Assembly: GCA_964648115.1 (NCBI GenBank)
Contig: CAZYME010000014.1
Location: 1-64,000 of the forward strand
Length of the DNA stretch: 64,000 nt
Reading direction: 5' to 3'
Origin: CAZYME01 sp964648115
GTDB lineage: Bacteria > Pseudomonadota > Gammaproteobacteria > Legionellales > Legionellaceae
Position 1 is the first letter of the stretch. Each line of letters opens with the position of its first letter. Of this stretch, positions 23,080-30,729 are shown in pieces. A program made the position numbers and the translations under genes. The notes under the pieces are model-generated. The model saw nothing but the letters and a program-made list of their open reading frames with translations, had not been told where the DNA came from and searched no databases.

Positions 23080-24273
23080 TTATCCTCTTTCAATAATACC
23101 TAGCTCACAACCCACCTTTTCAAAAGCAGCTAATGCTTTATCTAAATGGTGTAGCTCATGAGCTGCTGACATTTGGGTGCGAATACGAGCCAATCCTTTC
23201 GGAACAACGGGGAATGAGAAACCAACTACATAAATCCCTTCTTTCAACAATAGCTCGGCCATGCGACCCGCGAGCGCTGCATCCCCTAACATCACTGGAA
23301 TAATCGGATGTTCTCCAGGGATTAACTTGAAACCGAGTTGAGTGAGGCCTTTACGGAAATACTGGCTATTGCGTTTTAGCTTCTGTAATAACTCACTATT
23401 GCGCTCTAAGAGCTCAAGTACTCCAATTGAGGTTTCGGCAATCACGGGAGCTAGACTATTGGAAAATAAATAAGGTCGTGAACGTTGCCGCAACCATTCA
23501 ACTATAACACTATTAGCCGCTGTATAGCCGCCAGAAGCACCGCCTAAGGCTTTACCTAGCGTTCCCGTGAGTATATCAATCCGGGAGGCTACGCCAAAAT
23601 GTTGCGGTGTACCCCGACCAGTTTCGCCCATAAATCCAACTGCATGCGAGTCATCCACCATAACCATCGCATCATATTTATCTGCCAGGTCACATATGGC
23701 TGGCAAATTAGCTAAGATGCCATCCATAGAAAACACACCATCTGTCGCAATTAAACGAAAACGTGCATCGCGTGTTGCAATTAATTGTTTTTCTAAATCC
23801 TTCATGTCGTTATTGGCATAGCGATAGCGCTGCGCTTTACAGAGTCTAATACCATCGATAATGCTGGCATGATTTAAAGCGTCACTGATAATAGCATCTT
23901 CTGGCCCGAGCAATGTTTCAAACAAACCTGCATTCGCATCAAAACAAGAAGAATATAAAATAGTATCCTGCATGCCGAGAAAGGTACTTATTTTCTTTTC
24001 AAGCAATTTATGTGGTGTTTGTGTGCCGCAAATAAAGCGCACGGACGCCATACCATAACCATATTTTGCTAATGCACGCTGACCTTCGGCAATTAAGTCC
24101 GGATGATTTGCGAGGCCTAAGTAGTTATTAGCACATAGATTGATTACTTCATGTTCATTAACACTGACTGTTGCTTGCTGTTGGCCGGAAATCACTCGCT
24201 CTGGCTTAAATAAACCCTCATCTTTTATCTTAGTTAGCTCATCTTGCAAAAATTCAGTGAAGCGATCGTGCAC
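23080..24273 (-). CDS. kbl: 2-amino-3-ketobutyrate CoA ligase (glycine C-acetyltransferase)
   Basis: A PLP enzyme of the alpha-oxoamine synthase family, about 397 residues. It cleaves 2-amino-3-ketobutyrate with CoA to glycine and acetyl-CoA, completing threonine breakdown after Tdh. Family motifs are INLCANNYLGLANHPDL, ASVRFICGTQ, SCFDANAGLFETLLG, MVMVDDSHAVGF and the PLP-lysine region GTLGKALGGASGG. I chose GTG 24273 (MHDRFTEFLQ), because AGGAG sits six bases upstream. The TTG at 24315 would add 14 unrelated residues before that site. Confidence 0.96.
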   Translation of the reverse strand: MHDRFTEFLQDELTKIKDEGLFKPERVISGQQQATVSVNEHEVINLCANNYLGLANHPDLIAEGQRALAKYGYGMASVRFICGTQTPHKLLEKKISTFLGMQDTILYSSCFDANAGLFETLLGPEDAIISDALNHASIIDGIRLCKAQRYRYANNDMKDLEKQLIATRDARFRLIATDGVFSMDGILANLPAICDLADKYDAMVMVDDSHAVGFMGETGRGTPQHFGVASRIDILTGTLGKALGGASGGYTAANSVIVEWLRQRSRPYLFSNSLAPVIAETSIGVLELLERNSELLQKLKRNSQYFRKGLTQLGFKLIPGEHPIIPVMLGDAALAGRMAELLLKEGIYVVGFSFPVVPKGLARIRTQMSAAHELHHLDKALAAFEKVGCELGIIERG

Positions 24274-24547
24274 AGCACTCTCCTTTAGCCTTGTAAATGC
24301 CGGCGATGATAGCAAATTTCAATCACTTTCACTATATTTCACAACTAGACATCAGGGCGAGAGCATGAGTGACACAAATATAAACAATACTGCGATAAAA
24401 CATTATATCTAGTCTCTATTTCTACGTCATGCGGCTTGACCGCAGGATCCAGGAATCTAGCAAAATTTATCGATACCGCGCATAAAGCGCTGTCCGTAGA
24501 CATTAAGATAAATAATGATCACTCATGATCTGGCCCTGAACTAGACA

Positions 24548-24691
24548 TACGGCTGTCCCAAGTTTCAGAATCGCCTCAATGTGTCATCCCCGCGGAGGCG
24601 GGGATCCATTTCTCCAATAGCTCCTAACCTAAATCAGGGATGGCTTCCCGCCTTCGCGGGAATGACGGCATTAAAACTTAGGACAACCGTA
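24548..24691. mobile_element. MITE-like element with 8-bp target duplication and nested Family C core
   Basis: Terminal inverted repeats are TACGGCTGTCCCAAGTTT (24548-24565) and AAACTTAGGACAACCGTA (24674-24691), 16 of 18 positions matching. The flanks carry an exact 8-bp direct repeat, ACTAGACA (24540-24547 and 24692-24699). There is no ORF inside. The centre is a Family C palindrome (24588-24668). It occupies much of the gene-free gap 24274-24765. The left part of that gap holds only a partial repeat-like stretch (CGGCTTGACCGCAGGATCCA, near 24432). Confidence 0.8.
24588..24668. repeat. Family C palindromic repeat
   Basis: Arms GTCATCCCCGCGGAGGCGGG and CCCGCCTTCGCGGGAATGAC. The reverse complement closely matches 57243-57327 across the arms and the intervening bases. 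Confidence 0.8.
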
Positions 24692-24708
24692 ACTAGACAA
24701 AGCGTGCG

Positions 24709-24737
24709 TTGACAAATGGATTTTTTTTGCTCAAAAT
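24709..24737 (+). promoter_or_regulatory. Putative promoter of the orphan gene at 24766
   Basis: A perfect TTGACA (24709-24714) and CAAAAT (24732-24737) with 17-bp spacing. The TTG of this -35 could be misread as the start codon of the gene. Confidence 0.4.
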
Positions 24738-24765
24738 GGGCCAAAACAAACATTTAATACTGATT

Positions 24766-26106
24766 ATGCCTAAAAAACCCAACATATCTTCGGAAAAACT
24801 TAAAGAAAATATTATTTTCACCCACACAACGTGTGTCTTGCCTCCTGGAGGAATTATGACCCCTGGCAGTTACGCACCTGAATCTAGAATAAAAACCCAA
24901 CCTGCAAGATTTTCTTTGCATTGGTATATGCAAGGCCTAACGCCACCTCATGCCTTATGGAGTGACAAAAATAAACCCTACTTCATTGCAGAGCCTGCCC
25001 GTCATTTGAGGGACAGTTTCTATGGTGGGAACGTAGAGGACTGCTTTAGTTTGGGGCCCTATCGTCTAAGTGAAGAATCCGTTATTTATGTACCAGAAGT
25101 AGATTTTCTTAATGCTCAAAGCATTCTTTATCCTGGCTACGCAGGTAGACTGGTAAGCTATAATTCACGAGATGAGGTTGCAGTGTTGTTGGCTGAGTTT
25201 ATAGCAAAACATTGCGCACCTACATTCAAATTAGAAATCCCTCCTAATCAAACAATAGATATCGAAACTCCAGTTGTAGCAGCTTTAGCTCTCATCAATG
25301 ATCCTTCGATGTCAAAGCAGAATAAAGCGGCTATTCTTGCCGCACAGAAGAAAAAAACATCCACCGTAACTCTTACGATTGATGCTCATCCCAGGGATGT
25401 CAATGTTATTTTCAACGGCGAACATATAAAAAGCCAACAATTTTTATCTTCCTGGATAAAAGAAGGTTTTGTATTTTGTCTTCATAGTGAAAGTGATTTT
25501 GATGCTTTAAGTGAAACTTTTTTGAATATTTCTTGTTTAGCACTCGATGACGGTTCGACTAGGGCAGTAATGGAGTTTGAAAGCGCTGTGAAATTGCTGC
25601 GTACGTTGATTGCGGAAGTCTATCAGACTTTAAAAGATAAAAACTTCCCAAAGCAAGTGATTGAAAGTTATGAACAGATTTTTTGTTTAGATATAGAGAG
25701 TTTTCTTTTGCCTGCGTTTCAAGAACTTGCCGCCGAAAGAATAGCAACTGAGGTAAAAATGCAAAAATTGATGGAGGCGTACTCTCAATTAACGACTTAC
25801 ACAGCCTTGCGTACCCCAGAGAATCCTCCTGCATATGAGGCTGAGCCTCTAGAAAGACATGTGTTACTTTACGATCTTGCAGAAAAAAGTCGCTCACAGC
25901 TGCAGGTCTGGAATGCTTATAAGCATGGGGGCAAAGATGCTTGCTTAGTAGATGCTGTTGCCGAAGTACCGAGCAAAGGAGAGCAGGAATCAATTCGAAG
26001 AAGTTTACAGCAATTCGGCATCTTTTCTTATGTAAGAGAAGCGCGCCAAATTATAGTTCCTGATATAAATACTCCCGGAGTAGCCCGCGCAATACAGAAT
26101 TGTTAG
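24766..26106 (+). CDS. Hypothetical protein, possible effector
   Basis: About 446 residues from ATG 24766 (MPKKPNISSEKLKENIIF). The reading frame is open from 24709, but that TTG is inside the predicted promoter. I do not recognise the family. Visible features are no signal peptide and no membrane segment, a mixed N-terminal half (FSLHWYMQGLTPPHALW, SVIYVPEVDF), and a helical region at about 255-370 (AVKLLRTLIAEVYQTLKD). The C-terminal part is short and globular. It stands alone between repeat-rich spacers, as the effector-like genes of this window do. No conserved catalytic motif was found, so function is left open. Confidence 0.65.
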   Translation: MPKKPNISSEKLKENIIFTHTTCVLPPGGIMTPGSYAPESRIKTQPARFSLHWYMQGLTPPHALWSDKNKPYFIAEPARHLRDSFYGGNVEDCFSLGPYRLSEESVIYVPEVDFLNAQSILYPGYAGRLVSYNSRDEVAVLLAEFIAKHCAPTFKLEIPPNQTIDIETPVVAALALINDPSMSKQNKAAILAAQKKKTSTVTLTIDAHPRDVNVIFNGEHIKSQQFLSSWIKEGFVFCLHSESDFDALSETFLNISCLALDDGSTRAVMEFESAVKLLRTLIAEVYQTLKDKNFPKQVIESYEQIFCLDIESFLLPAFQELAAERIATEVKMQKLMEAYSQLTTYTALRTPENPPAYEAEPLERHVLLYDLAEKSRSQLQVWNAYKHGGKDACLVDAVAEVPSKGEQESIRRSLQQFGIFSYVREARQIIVPDINTPGVARAIQNC

Positions 26107-26158
26107 TAAGGCTACCTGATTTGTTTAAAGTATTTTACAGGACATCTATTTAGCCACC

Positions 26159-26190
26159 CTCCAGGCTTGAAAGATTGGAGGGTGGAGAAA
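26159..26190 (+). terminator. Hairpin downstream of the orphan gene
   Basis: CCACCCTCC and GGAGGGTGG form a perfect 9-bp stem around a 14-base loop, about 50 bases after the stop at 26106. The stem is GC-rich but is followed by AGAAAGG rather than a T-tract, so an intrinsic terminator is only one possibility. Confidence 0.35.
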
Positions 26191-26257
26191 GGAGCCGCGA
26201 CGTGTCCATCAGCGCTCCTGTTTCAATAGCCCCCCGCCTCATTAAATAATCGCACCT

Positions 26258-26287
26258 TTGCCGGATTCTTGCTAAAATCCTTACAAT
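26258..26287 (+). promoter_or_regulatory. Putative promoter of the pcm-tolC unit
   Basis: TTGCCG (26258-26263) and TACAAT (26282-26287) with an 18-bp spacer, about 38 bases before ATG 26325. Confidence 0.45.
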
Positions 26288-26324
26288 CGTTTTAACTTTT
26301 CAAGAATTGGGTAAGGTGAGTTAC

Positions 26325-26978
26325 ATGAGCGGTCAATCTACACGCATCAATATGATAAAACAGCAGTTACGCCCAGGTGATGTTCTCAATGACACTATCC
26401 TCGCTTTATATGCAGACATCCCTCGCGAGGATTTTGTACCTAATCAATTTAGCCATTTTGCTTATTCTGATATGCAAATTGATTTAGCACATGATCAGCG
26501 CATGATGACACCGCTAGAAGAGGCTAAAATTTTGCAAGCACTAGACTTGTCAGGTAATGAGACGGTCTTGGAAGTTGGTACAGGAACTGGCTTTCTAACC
26601 GCTTTACTAAGCCGTCTTTGCAAACAGGTCATCAGTATTGATTATTACGCCAGTTTTACCACATCTGCCCATCGCAAGCTTGCTGAGCACCAATGCACTA
26701 ATGTTGAATTATTGACAGGCGATGCATCCAGAGGCTGGGTTGAGAAGGCTCCTTACGATGTAATGGTGTTCACAGGTGCCCTTGAATCTCTAACCGATAC
26801 ACATCGATTACAACTGCTACCAGGCGGAAAGCTATTTGCCATTGTTGGCAAAGACCCTGTTATGCAAGCTCAGTTACATATCCTTGATCACAACGGCACA
26901 TGGCAAACAAACGTCATTTTTGAAACGAATATACCGCCATTAATTGATAAATTAAAACCGATTGATTTTGTTTTCTAG
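26325..26978 (+). CDS. pcm: Protein-L-isoaspartate O-methyltransferase family protein
   Basis: 217 residues from ATG 26325 (MSGQSTRINMIKQQLRPGDV). AAGG lies eight bases upstream, better than the TTG at 26307. The SAM-binding motif is VLEVGTGTGFLTALLSRL. The N-terminal helix and PREDFVP are typical of the PCMT family, which repairs isoaspartyl residues using S-adenosylmethionine. The downstream gene is tolC, 12 bases away. A PCMT-like gene directly before tolC is a recurrent gammaproteobacterial arrangement. The canonical repair role is not proven, since the substrate-binding segment is only loosely conserved. Confidence 0.85.
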   Translation: MSGQSTRINMIKQQLRPGDVLNDTILALYADIPREDFVPNQFSHFAYSDMQIDLAHDQRMMTPLEEAKILQALDLSGNETVLEVGTGTGFLTALLSRLCKQVISIDYYASFTTSAHRKLAEHQCTNVELLTGDASRGWVEKAPYDVMVFTGALESLTDTHRLQLLPGGKLFAIVGKDPVMQAQLHILDHNGTWQTNVIFETNIPPLIDKLKPIDFVF

Positions 26979-26990
26979 GATATATTTTTC

Positions 26991-28382
26991 ATGAAGAAAA
27001 AATTGACGAGTTTGGTGCTAAGCATCTGCTTCACAACACTAGCCCAAGCTGCCGATCTATTAGATATCTACCACCAAGCCTTAGAAAACGACCCCATATT
27101 TAAAGCCGCATATAGTACATTTATGTCCAAAACGGAGGCAATTCCTCAAGCGCGCGCGGCACTTTTACCGCAATTAACCGTAGGGGCGCAGACAAGCTAC
27201 AATTATCTGGATGTGGATGTACCAGGGACCAATAGTCTTGATGGGCCTGAAAAGTACAGCTCTAACCAGTGGAGCCTTCGTGCCTCACAAGCTATTTTTA
27301 ACTACCAGTCCTGGGCAAAAGTTCAACAAGCGAAGGCATCCGTGAGAGCCGCTCACGCCACCTTCAACAATGCAGCTCAAGATCTCATTTTACGCACCGC
27401 AAAAGCCTACCTAGATGTCTTATTCTCGCGAGATACGCTTAGTTTTGCAGAGGCAAAAAAACGTGCGAATAGCCGTCAGCTTGAACAAGCTCAGCAGCGC
27501 TTCAACGTAGGTCTTGATGCTATCACCTCTGTTTACGAGGCAAAAGCAGCCTACGATCGGTCCATTTCTGAAGTCATTTCCGCGAAGAATAATCAAATCA
27601 ATCAAAATGAAAATTTACGTAAACTAACCAACCATGTATACACCTATTTATCACCACTACGTGACAGTAAAATTCCCCTGATTAAACCTGAGCCAGACAA
27701 TGTAGATGAATGGGTAGCAACAGGGCTGAAGCAAAATTATAATTTGTTCACGGCAAAATTTAATTTACAAGCTGCACGAGAAAATGTAAAAAGCCAAGCA
27801 GCCGGAGCCTGGCCAACCTTGGCAGTACAAGGAACCACTGTTCAAACGCTTAATGGTGGGAGTAATAACTTTTTCGTGCCAAACCGGCAACAATCTGCAA
27901 ACGTAGCGCTTGCTATGAATTTTCCCGTCTTCCAAGGTGGTCTAGTTGAAGCAAATACCAAACAAGCAAAGTTTGATTTCCAAACATACAGTGAGCAATT
28001 GGAAAAAACCTACCGTGACGTAGTCGTAAACAGTCACATTGCTTTTAACACTATTGTTGATGGCATCAGCAAAGTGAGAGCTGACAGGCAAACCGTTAGT
28101 TCACAACAAAACTCCCTAGAAAGCACCGAAGCTCAGTTTCAAGTAGGCACCCGCACCATGGTGGATGTGGTTAATGCTCAGCAAAAGCTGTTTGAAGCAC
28201 AACAACAACTTGCTGCTGATCAATACGGTTTGATCAACGCCATGCTGAATTTAAAGTATTTAGCTGGTTCATTAAACATCAATGATTTACAAGAGGTTAA
28301 TTCCTGGCTAACAACCACCCGCATCTCAGATGTAGCGCCTGGGAAGAAGCTTTGTAATGTTGCAAAAAATCTCCCAAAATAG
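26991..28382 (+). CDS. tolC: TolC-family outer-membrane efflux/secretion channel
   Basis: 463 residues. The signal peptide is MKKKLTSLVLSICFTTLAQA, cleaved before AD. Two repeats of the TolC outer-membrane efflux domain follow (about 22-220 and 235-435), rich in helix and Gln/Ala. Typical segments are ARAALLPQLTVGAQTSY, RFNVGLDAITSVYEAKA and QFQVGTRTMVDVVNAQQKLF. TolC trimers form the outer-membrane and periplasmic duct for RND, MFS or ABC exporters and type I secretion. It is co-oriented with the pcm-like gene, 12 bases downstream. Confidence 0.95.
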   Translation: MKKKLTSLVLSICFTTLAQAADLLDIYHQALENDPIFKAAYSTFMSKTEAIPQARAALLPQLTVGAQTSYNYLDVDVPGTNSLDGPEKYSSNQWSLRASQAIFNYQSWAKVQQAKASVRAAHATFNNAAQDLILRTAKAYLDVLFSRDTLSFAEAKKRANSRQLEQAQQRFNVGLDAITSVYEAKAAYDRSISEVISAKNNQINQNENLRKLTNHVYTYLSPLRDSKIPLIKPEPDNVDEWVATGLKQNYNLFTAKFNLQAARENVKSQAAGAWPTLAVQGTTVQTLNGGSNNFFVPNRQQSANVALAMNFPVFQGGLVEANTKQAKFDFQTYSEQLEKTYRDVVVNSHIAFNTIVDGISKVRADRQTVSSQQNSLESTEAQFQVGTRTMVDVVNAQQKLFEAQQQLAADQYGLINAMLNLKYLAGSLNINDLQEVNSWLTTTRISDVAPGKKLCNVAKNLPK

Positions 28383-28412
28383 GCGTTTATAAAAATCCAT
28401 ACTAAAAAATGA

Positions 28413-28440
28413 TAAATTTGTCGTATAATACGTCACAAAT
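28413..28440 (+). promoter_or_regulatory. ttcA promoter -10 within an imperfect dyad
   Basis: TATAAT (28424-28429) lies at the centre of AATTTGT-CGTAT-A-ATACG-TC-ACAAATT, whose arms are inverted repeats apart from two unpaired bases. No good -35 was found. The dyad could be an operator. This is a weak prediction. Confidence 0.35.
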
Positions 28441-28463
28441 TTTGCTTACTCAGGTTGTAAACC

Positions 28464-29309
28464 ATGGCACACGTACCCACGATTACTGAAAAAAAATTGT
28501 TGCACTACACTGGCAAAGGTATCGCCGATTTCAATATGATTCAGCGCGGCGATCGCGTTATGGTTTGCTTATCCGGAGGTAAAGATTCATTTACCCTGCT
28601 CACCATATTACACAGGCTACGCAGTCGCTCAAACAACAAATTCGATATCTTTGCGTTTACACTAGACCAAGCTCAACCAGGCTGGGATGACCGCGCTTTA
28701 CGTGCTTGGCTGCAAGAACGCAATATTGAACACGAGATTCTCACACGAGATACATACAGTATTGTCAAAGAAAAAATCCCCGAAGGTAACACCTATTGCT
28801 CTTTATGCTCACGACTACGCCGCGGCATTATTTATCGTTATGCTGAAGAGCATGGTTTCAATAAAATTGCACTTGGCCACCACCGAGATGATTTAATTCG
28901 CACCCTAATGATGTCTATTCTTTATAATGGCGACATCCGTTCAATGCCTCCCAAATTACTCAGCGATAATAAAAAACACATTGTCATTCGCCCTTTGTGT
29001 TATGTACAAGAACGCGACATCATAACCTACGCCAAAGAACAAAATTATCCCATCATCCCCTGCACCTTATGCGGTTCCCAAGAAAATTTAGCCCGAAAAA
29101 AAATTGGCCGTCTCATCGACCAATTAGCCGAGGAAAACCCCAAAATCCCTAGCAACATATTACATGCGTTACAAAGCATTAAACCAAGCCAATTAATGGA
29201 TCAAGATTTGTGGCATTTTAGGGAATTAGAAAAAGACTTGCTTACTGACAGACCTGCAAACAGTGAAGCAGTATTCTTACCAGAAGAGATGGAGAGCGAA
29301 GAGGGTTAA
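28464..29309 (+). CDS. ttcA: tRNA 2-thiocytidine(32) synthetase TtcA
   Basis: A 281-residue PP-loop ATPase. The PP-loop is CLSGGKDSFTLL (SGGKDS, 37-42). Two CxxC pairs that bind the iron-sulfur cluster are present, in YCSLCSRLRRG and PCTLCGSQENL. TtcA thiolates cytidine 32 of certain tRNAs. The length is slightly shorter than E. coli TtcA (311), and no motif is missing. It has its own probable promoter and is followed by a short hairpin repeat. Confidence 0.95.
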   Translation: MAHVPTITEKKLLHYTGKGIADFNMIQRGDRVMVCLSGGKDSFTLLTILHRLRSRSNNKFDIFAFTLDQAQPGWDDRALRAWLQERNIEHEILTRDTYSIVKEKIPEGNTYCSLCSRLRRGIIYRYAEEHGFNKIALGHHRDDLIRTLMMSILYNGDIRSMPPKLLSDNKKHIVIRPLCYVQERDIITYAKEQNYPIIPCTLCGSQENLARKKIGRLIDQLAEENPKIPSNILHALQSIKPSQLMDQDLWHFRELEKDLLTDRPANSEAVFLPEEMESEEG

Positions 29310-29325
29310 GCACCTTTTAAAAAGT

Positions 29326-29372
29326 AGGTTGGGTCATTGACCCAACAAACGCACGAAGTGCCACATTTATAG
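29326..29372 (+). repeat. TTGGGTC/GACCCAA hairpin repeat, copy 1
   Basis: GTTGGGTC-ATT-GACCCAAC forms an 8-bp stem, followed by AAACGCACGAAGTGCCACAT. The same hairpin and tail occur at 30541-30592, and a decayed version is seen near 33047. Confidence 0.65.
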
Positions 29373-29437
29373 TTTTCATGGACTTACAACATAAATTCCC
29401 CCAAAATAACATAAACATGCCTGCATGAGAAAAAACG

Positions 29438-30514
29438 ATGACACCCAGACAACTGACGTACCCATTGTTGGGCTTGTTACAAGGACTCTTAACCTATCTT
29501 TGGCTAAGCTACCCTAATCCCGTGCCCACGGACACCTTACACTGGACGCTATTGTTTATTATTCAATTTCCTCTGTTCGCCCTCCAGCTCAAACTGCCTG
29601 GAAAGAATATCACCATAGGAATAGGTATCATTACCATCCTGACGCTCGTTTACGGAGCTTTAGCCTACCACCTCATTGATGACATGCTACATCTGAATAA
29701 CCCTGAAATAGCAGCTAGCTTAAGTTTACAATGCGCACTCAGTCTTTTTATTTTTTATGTATTTTACTGCGTTATTGTGGAAGAAAACCGCTTTGCTTTT
29801 CCTTATACCACGCTCTTCAATGAATTTTGGCAAATCCCTATCAAACTTTTTCTGGGAAGCATCTTGGTGAGCCTAACGTCTGGATTGTGCTTGCTTGCAG
29901 CCACCCTCTTTAAACTCTTAGACCTCCCCATTGTAGATGATATTGTCACGAGCCAACCTTTCCGGAGCATCACCCCACCCTTCTTTTTTGGAATTGCCAT
30001 GTGTCTTTTGCAATATCAAACTGCGCTGATCACCAAATTGCGCAGTATTGCACTTGTATTTTGTAAATTCCTCTACCCAATTTTTATCGTCATTTGCACC
30101 GCTTTTCTCCTCATATTCCCGTTTACCTCGAGCACTTTGAGCTCCCTTTGGGGCATCATTATTCTGCTCGGCCTCCTCCATCTTCTATTGTTGAATGGGG
30201 TCTTTCAGGCAGGACAAGTCCCCTCCCCTTACCCCAACTGGTTCCTAGGAGTAATCTACCTATTTTTTGTCTTATTAAGCGGATATACCTTTTTTACGTT
30301 ATCTTTTCCATGGAATAAATGGCAAGCTGCAACGACTTTTCTATCAATCCCCTTACTAGAACTGATAGGCATTCTTATCCTTTTGTTTTACCATTTTGGC
30401 TACGTAGTGGCTATTTTTAGAAGCAAAGGTGGGTGGCTCAGTCTTATCAAGCCCATAAACACTTATTTAGCATTAGGATTAGCTATATTGTATCTTTTTA
30501 TGGGAGTACTTTGA
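29438..30514 (+). CDS. Polytopic membrane protein of unknown function
   Basis: 358 residues, with about ten predicted hydrophobic helices over the whole length and short loops. No signal or soluble domain is seen. Notable stretches are a Phe/Tyr-rich helix near 105-120 and GIAMCLLQYQTALITKLRSI near 185. It is reminiscent of uncharacterised inner-membrane families such as DUF4153, but I cannot confirm that. It lies between ttcA and the SulP-carbonic anhydrase gene. Both flanks carry the TTGGGTC hairpin, so it is probably transcribed separately. Confidence 0.8.
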   Translation: MTPRQLTYPLLGLLQGLLTYLWLSYPNPVPTDTLHWTLLFIIQFPLFALQLKLPGKNITIGIGIITILTLVYGALAYHLIDDMLHLNNPEIAASLSLQCALSLFIFYVFYCVIVEENRFAFPYTTLFNEFWQIPIKLFLGSILVSLTSGLCLLAATLFKLLDLPIVDDIVTSQPFRSITPPFFFGIAMCLLQYQTALITKLRSIALVFCKFLYPIFIVICTAFLLIFPFTSSTLSSLWGIIILLGLLHLLLLNGVFQAGQVPSPYPNWFLGVIYLFFVLLSGYTFFTLSFPWNKWQAATTFLSIPLLELIGILILLFYHFGYVVAIFRSKGGWLSLIKPINTYLALGLAILYLFMGVL

Positions 30515-30540
30515 TACGCCATCATGTTTGGTGGCGCTTC

Positions 30541-30592
30541 GTGCAGTTGTTGGGTCTTTGACCCAACAACTGCACGCAGTGACACATTTATA
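30541..30592. repeat. Perfect 16-bp hairpin, copy 2 of the TTGGGTC repeat
   Basis: GTGCAGTTGTTGGGTC (30541-30556), loop TTT, then GACCCAACAACTGCAC (30560-30575), fully complementary. The tail GCAGTGACACATTTATA matches the tail of the 29326 copy. There is no T-tract on either strand. Confidence 0.75.
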
Positions 30593-30668
30593 ATGGAGGC
30601 CCCCTCAGCCAAGTAGATCTTATTGTCCAATAAATAACAATTTATTGCTAAAAAAACACAATTTCCAG

Positions 30669-30695
30669 TTAACAAAATACCCGTCTTGGTATACT
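30669..30695 (+). promoter_or_regulatory. Promoter of the SulP-carbonic anhydrase gene, extended -10
   Basis: TTAACA (30669-30674) is followed after a 15-bp spacer by TATACT (30690-30695), preceded by TGG, giving an extended -10 (TGnTATACT). That compensates for the short spacer. The ATG is 35 bases downstream. Confidence 0.5.
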
Positions 30696-30729
30696 ATCTT
30701 CATTACTAAAACTAGCAGACCATGAAAAA

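Noticed and set aside
24365..24412. 15-codon frame MSDTNINNTAIKHYI upstream of kbl
   Set aside because: Too short to support, with no strong ribosome site and no pairing or codon signal. It lies in the kbl upstream region on the opposite strand.
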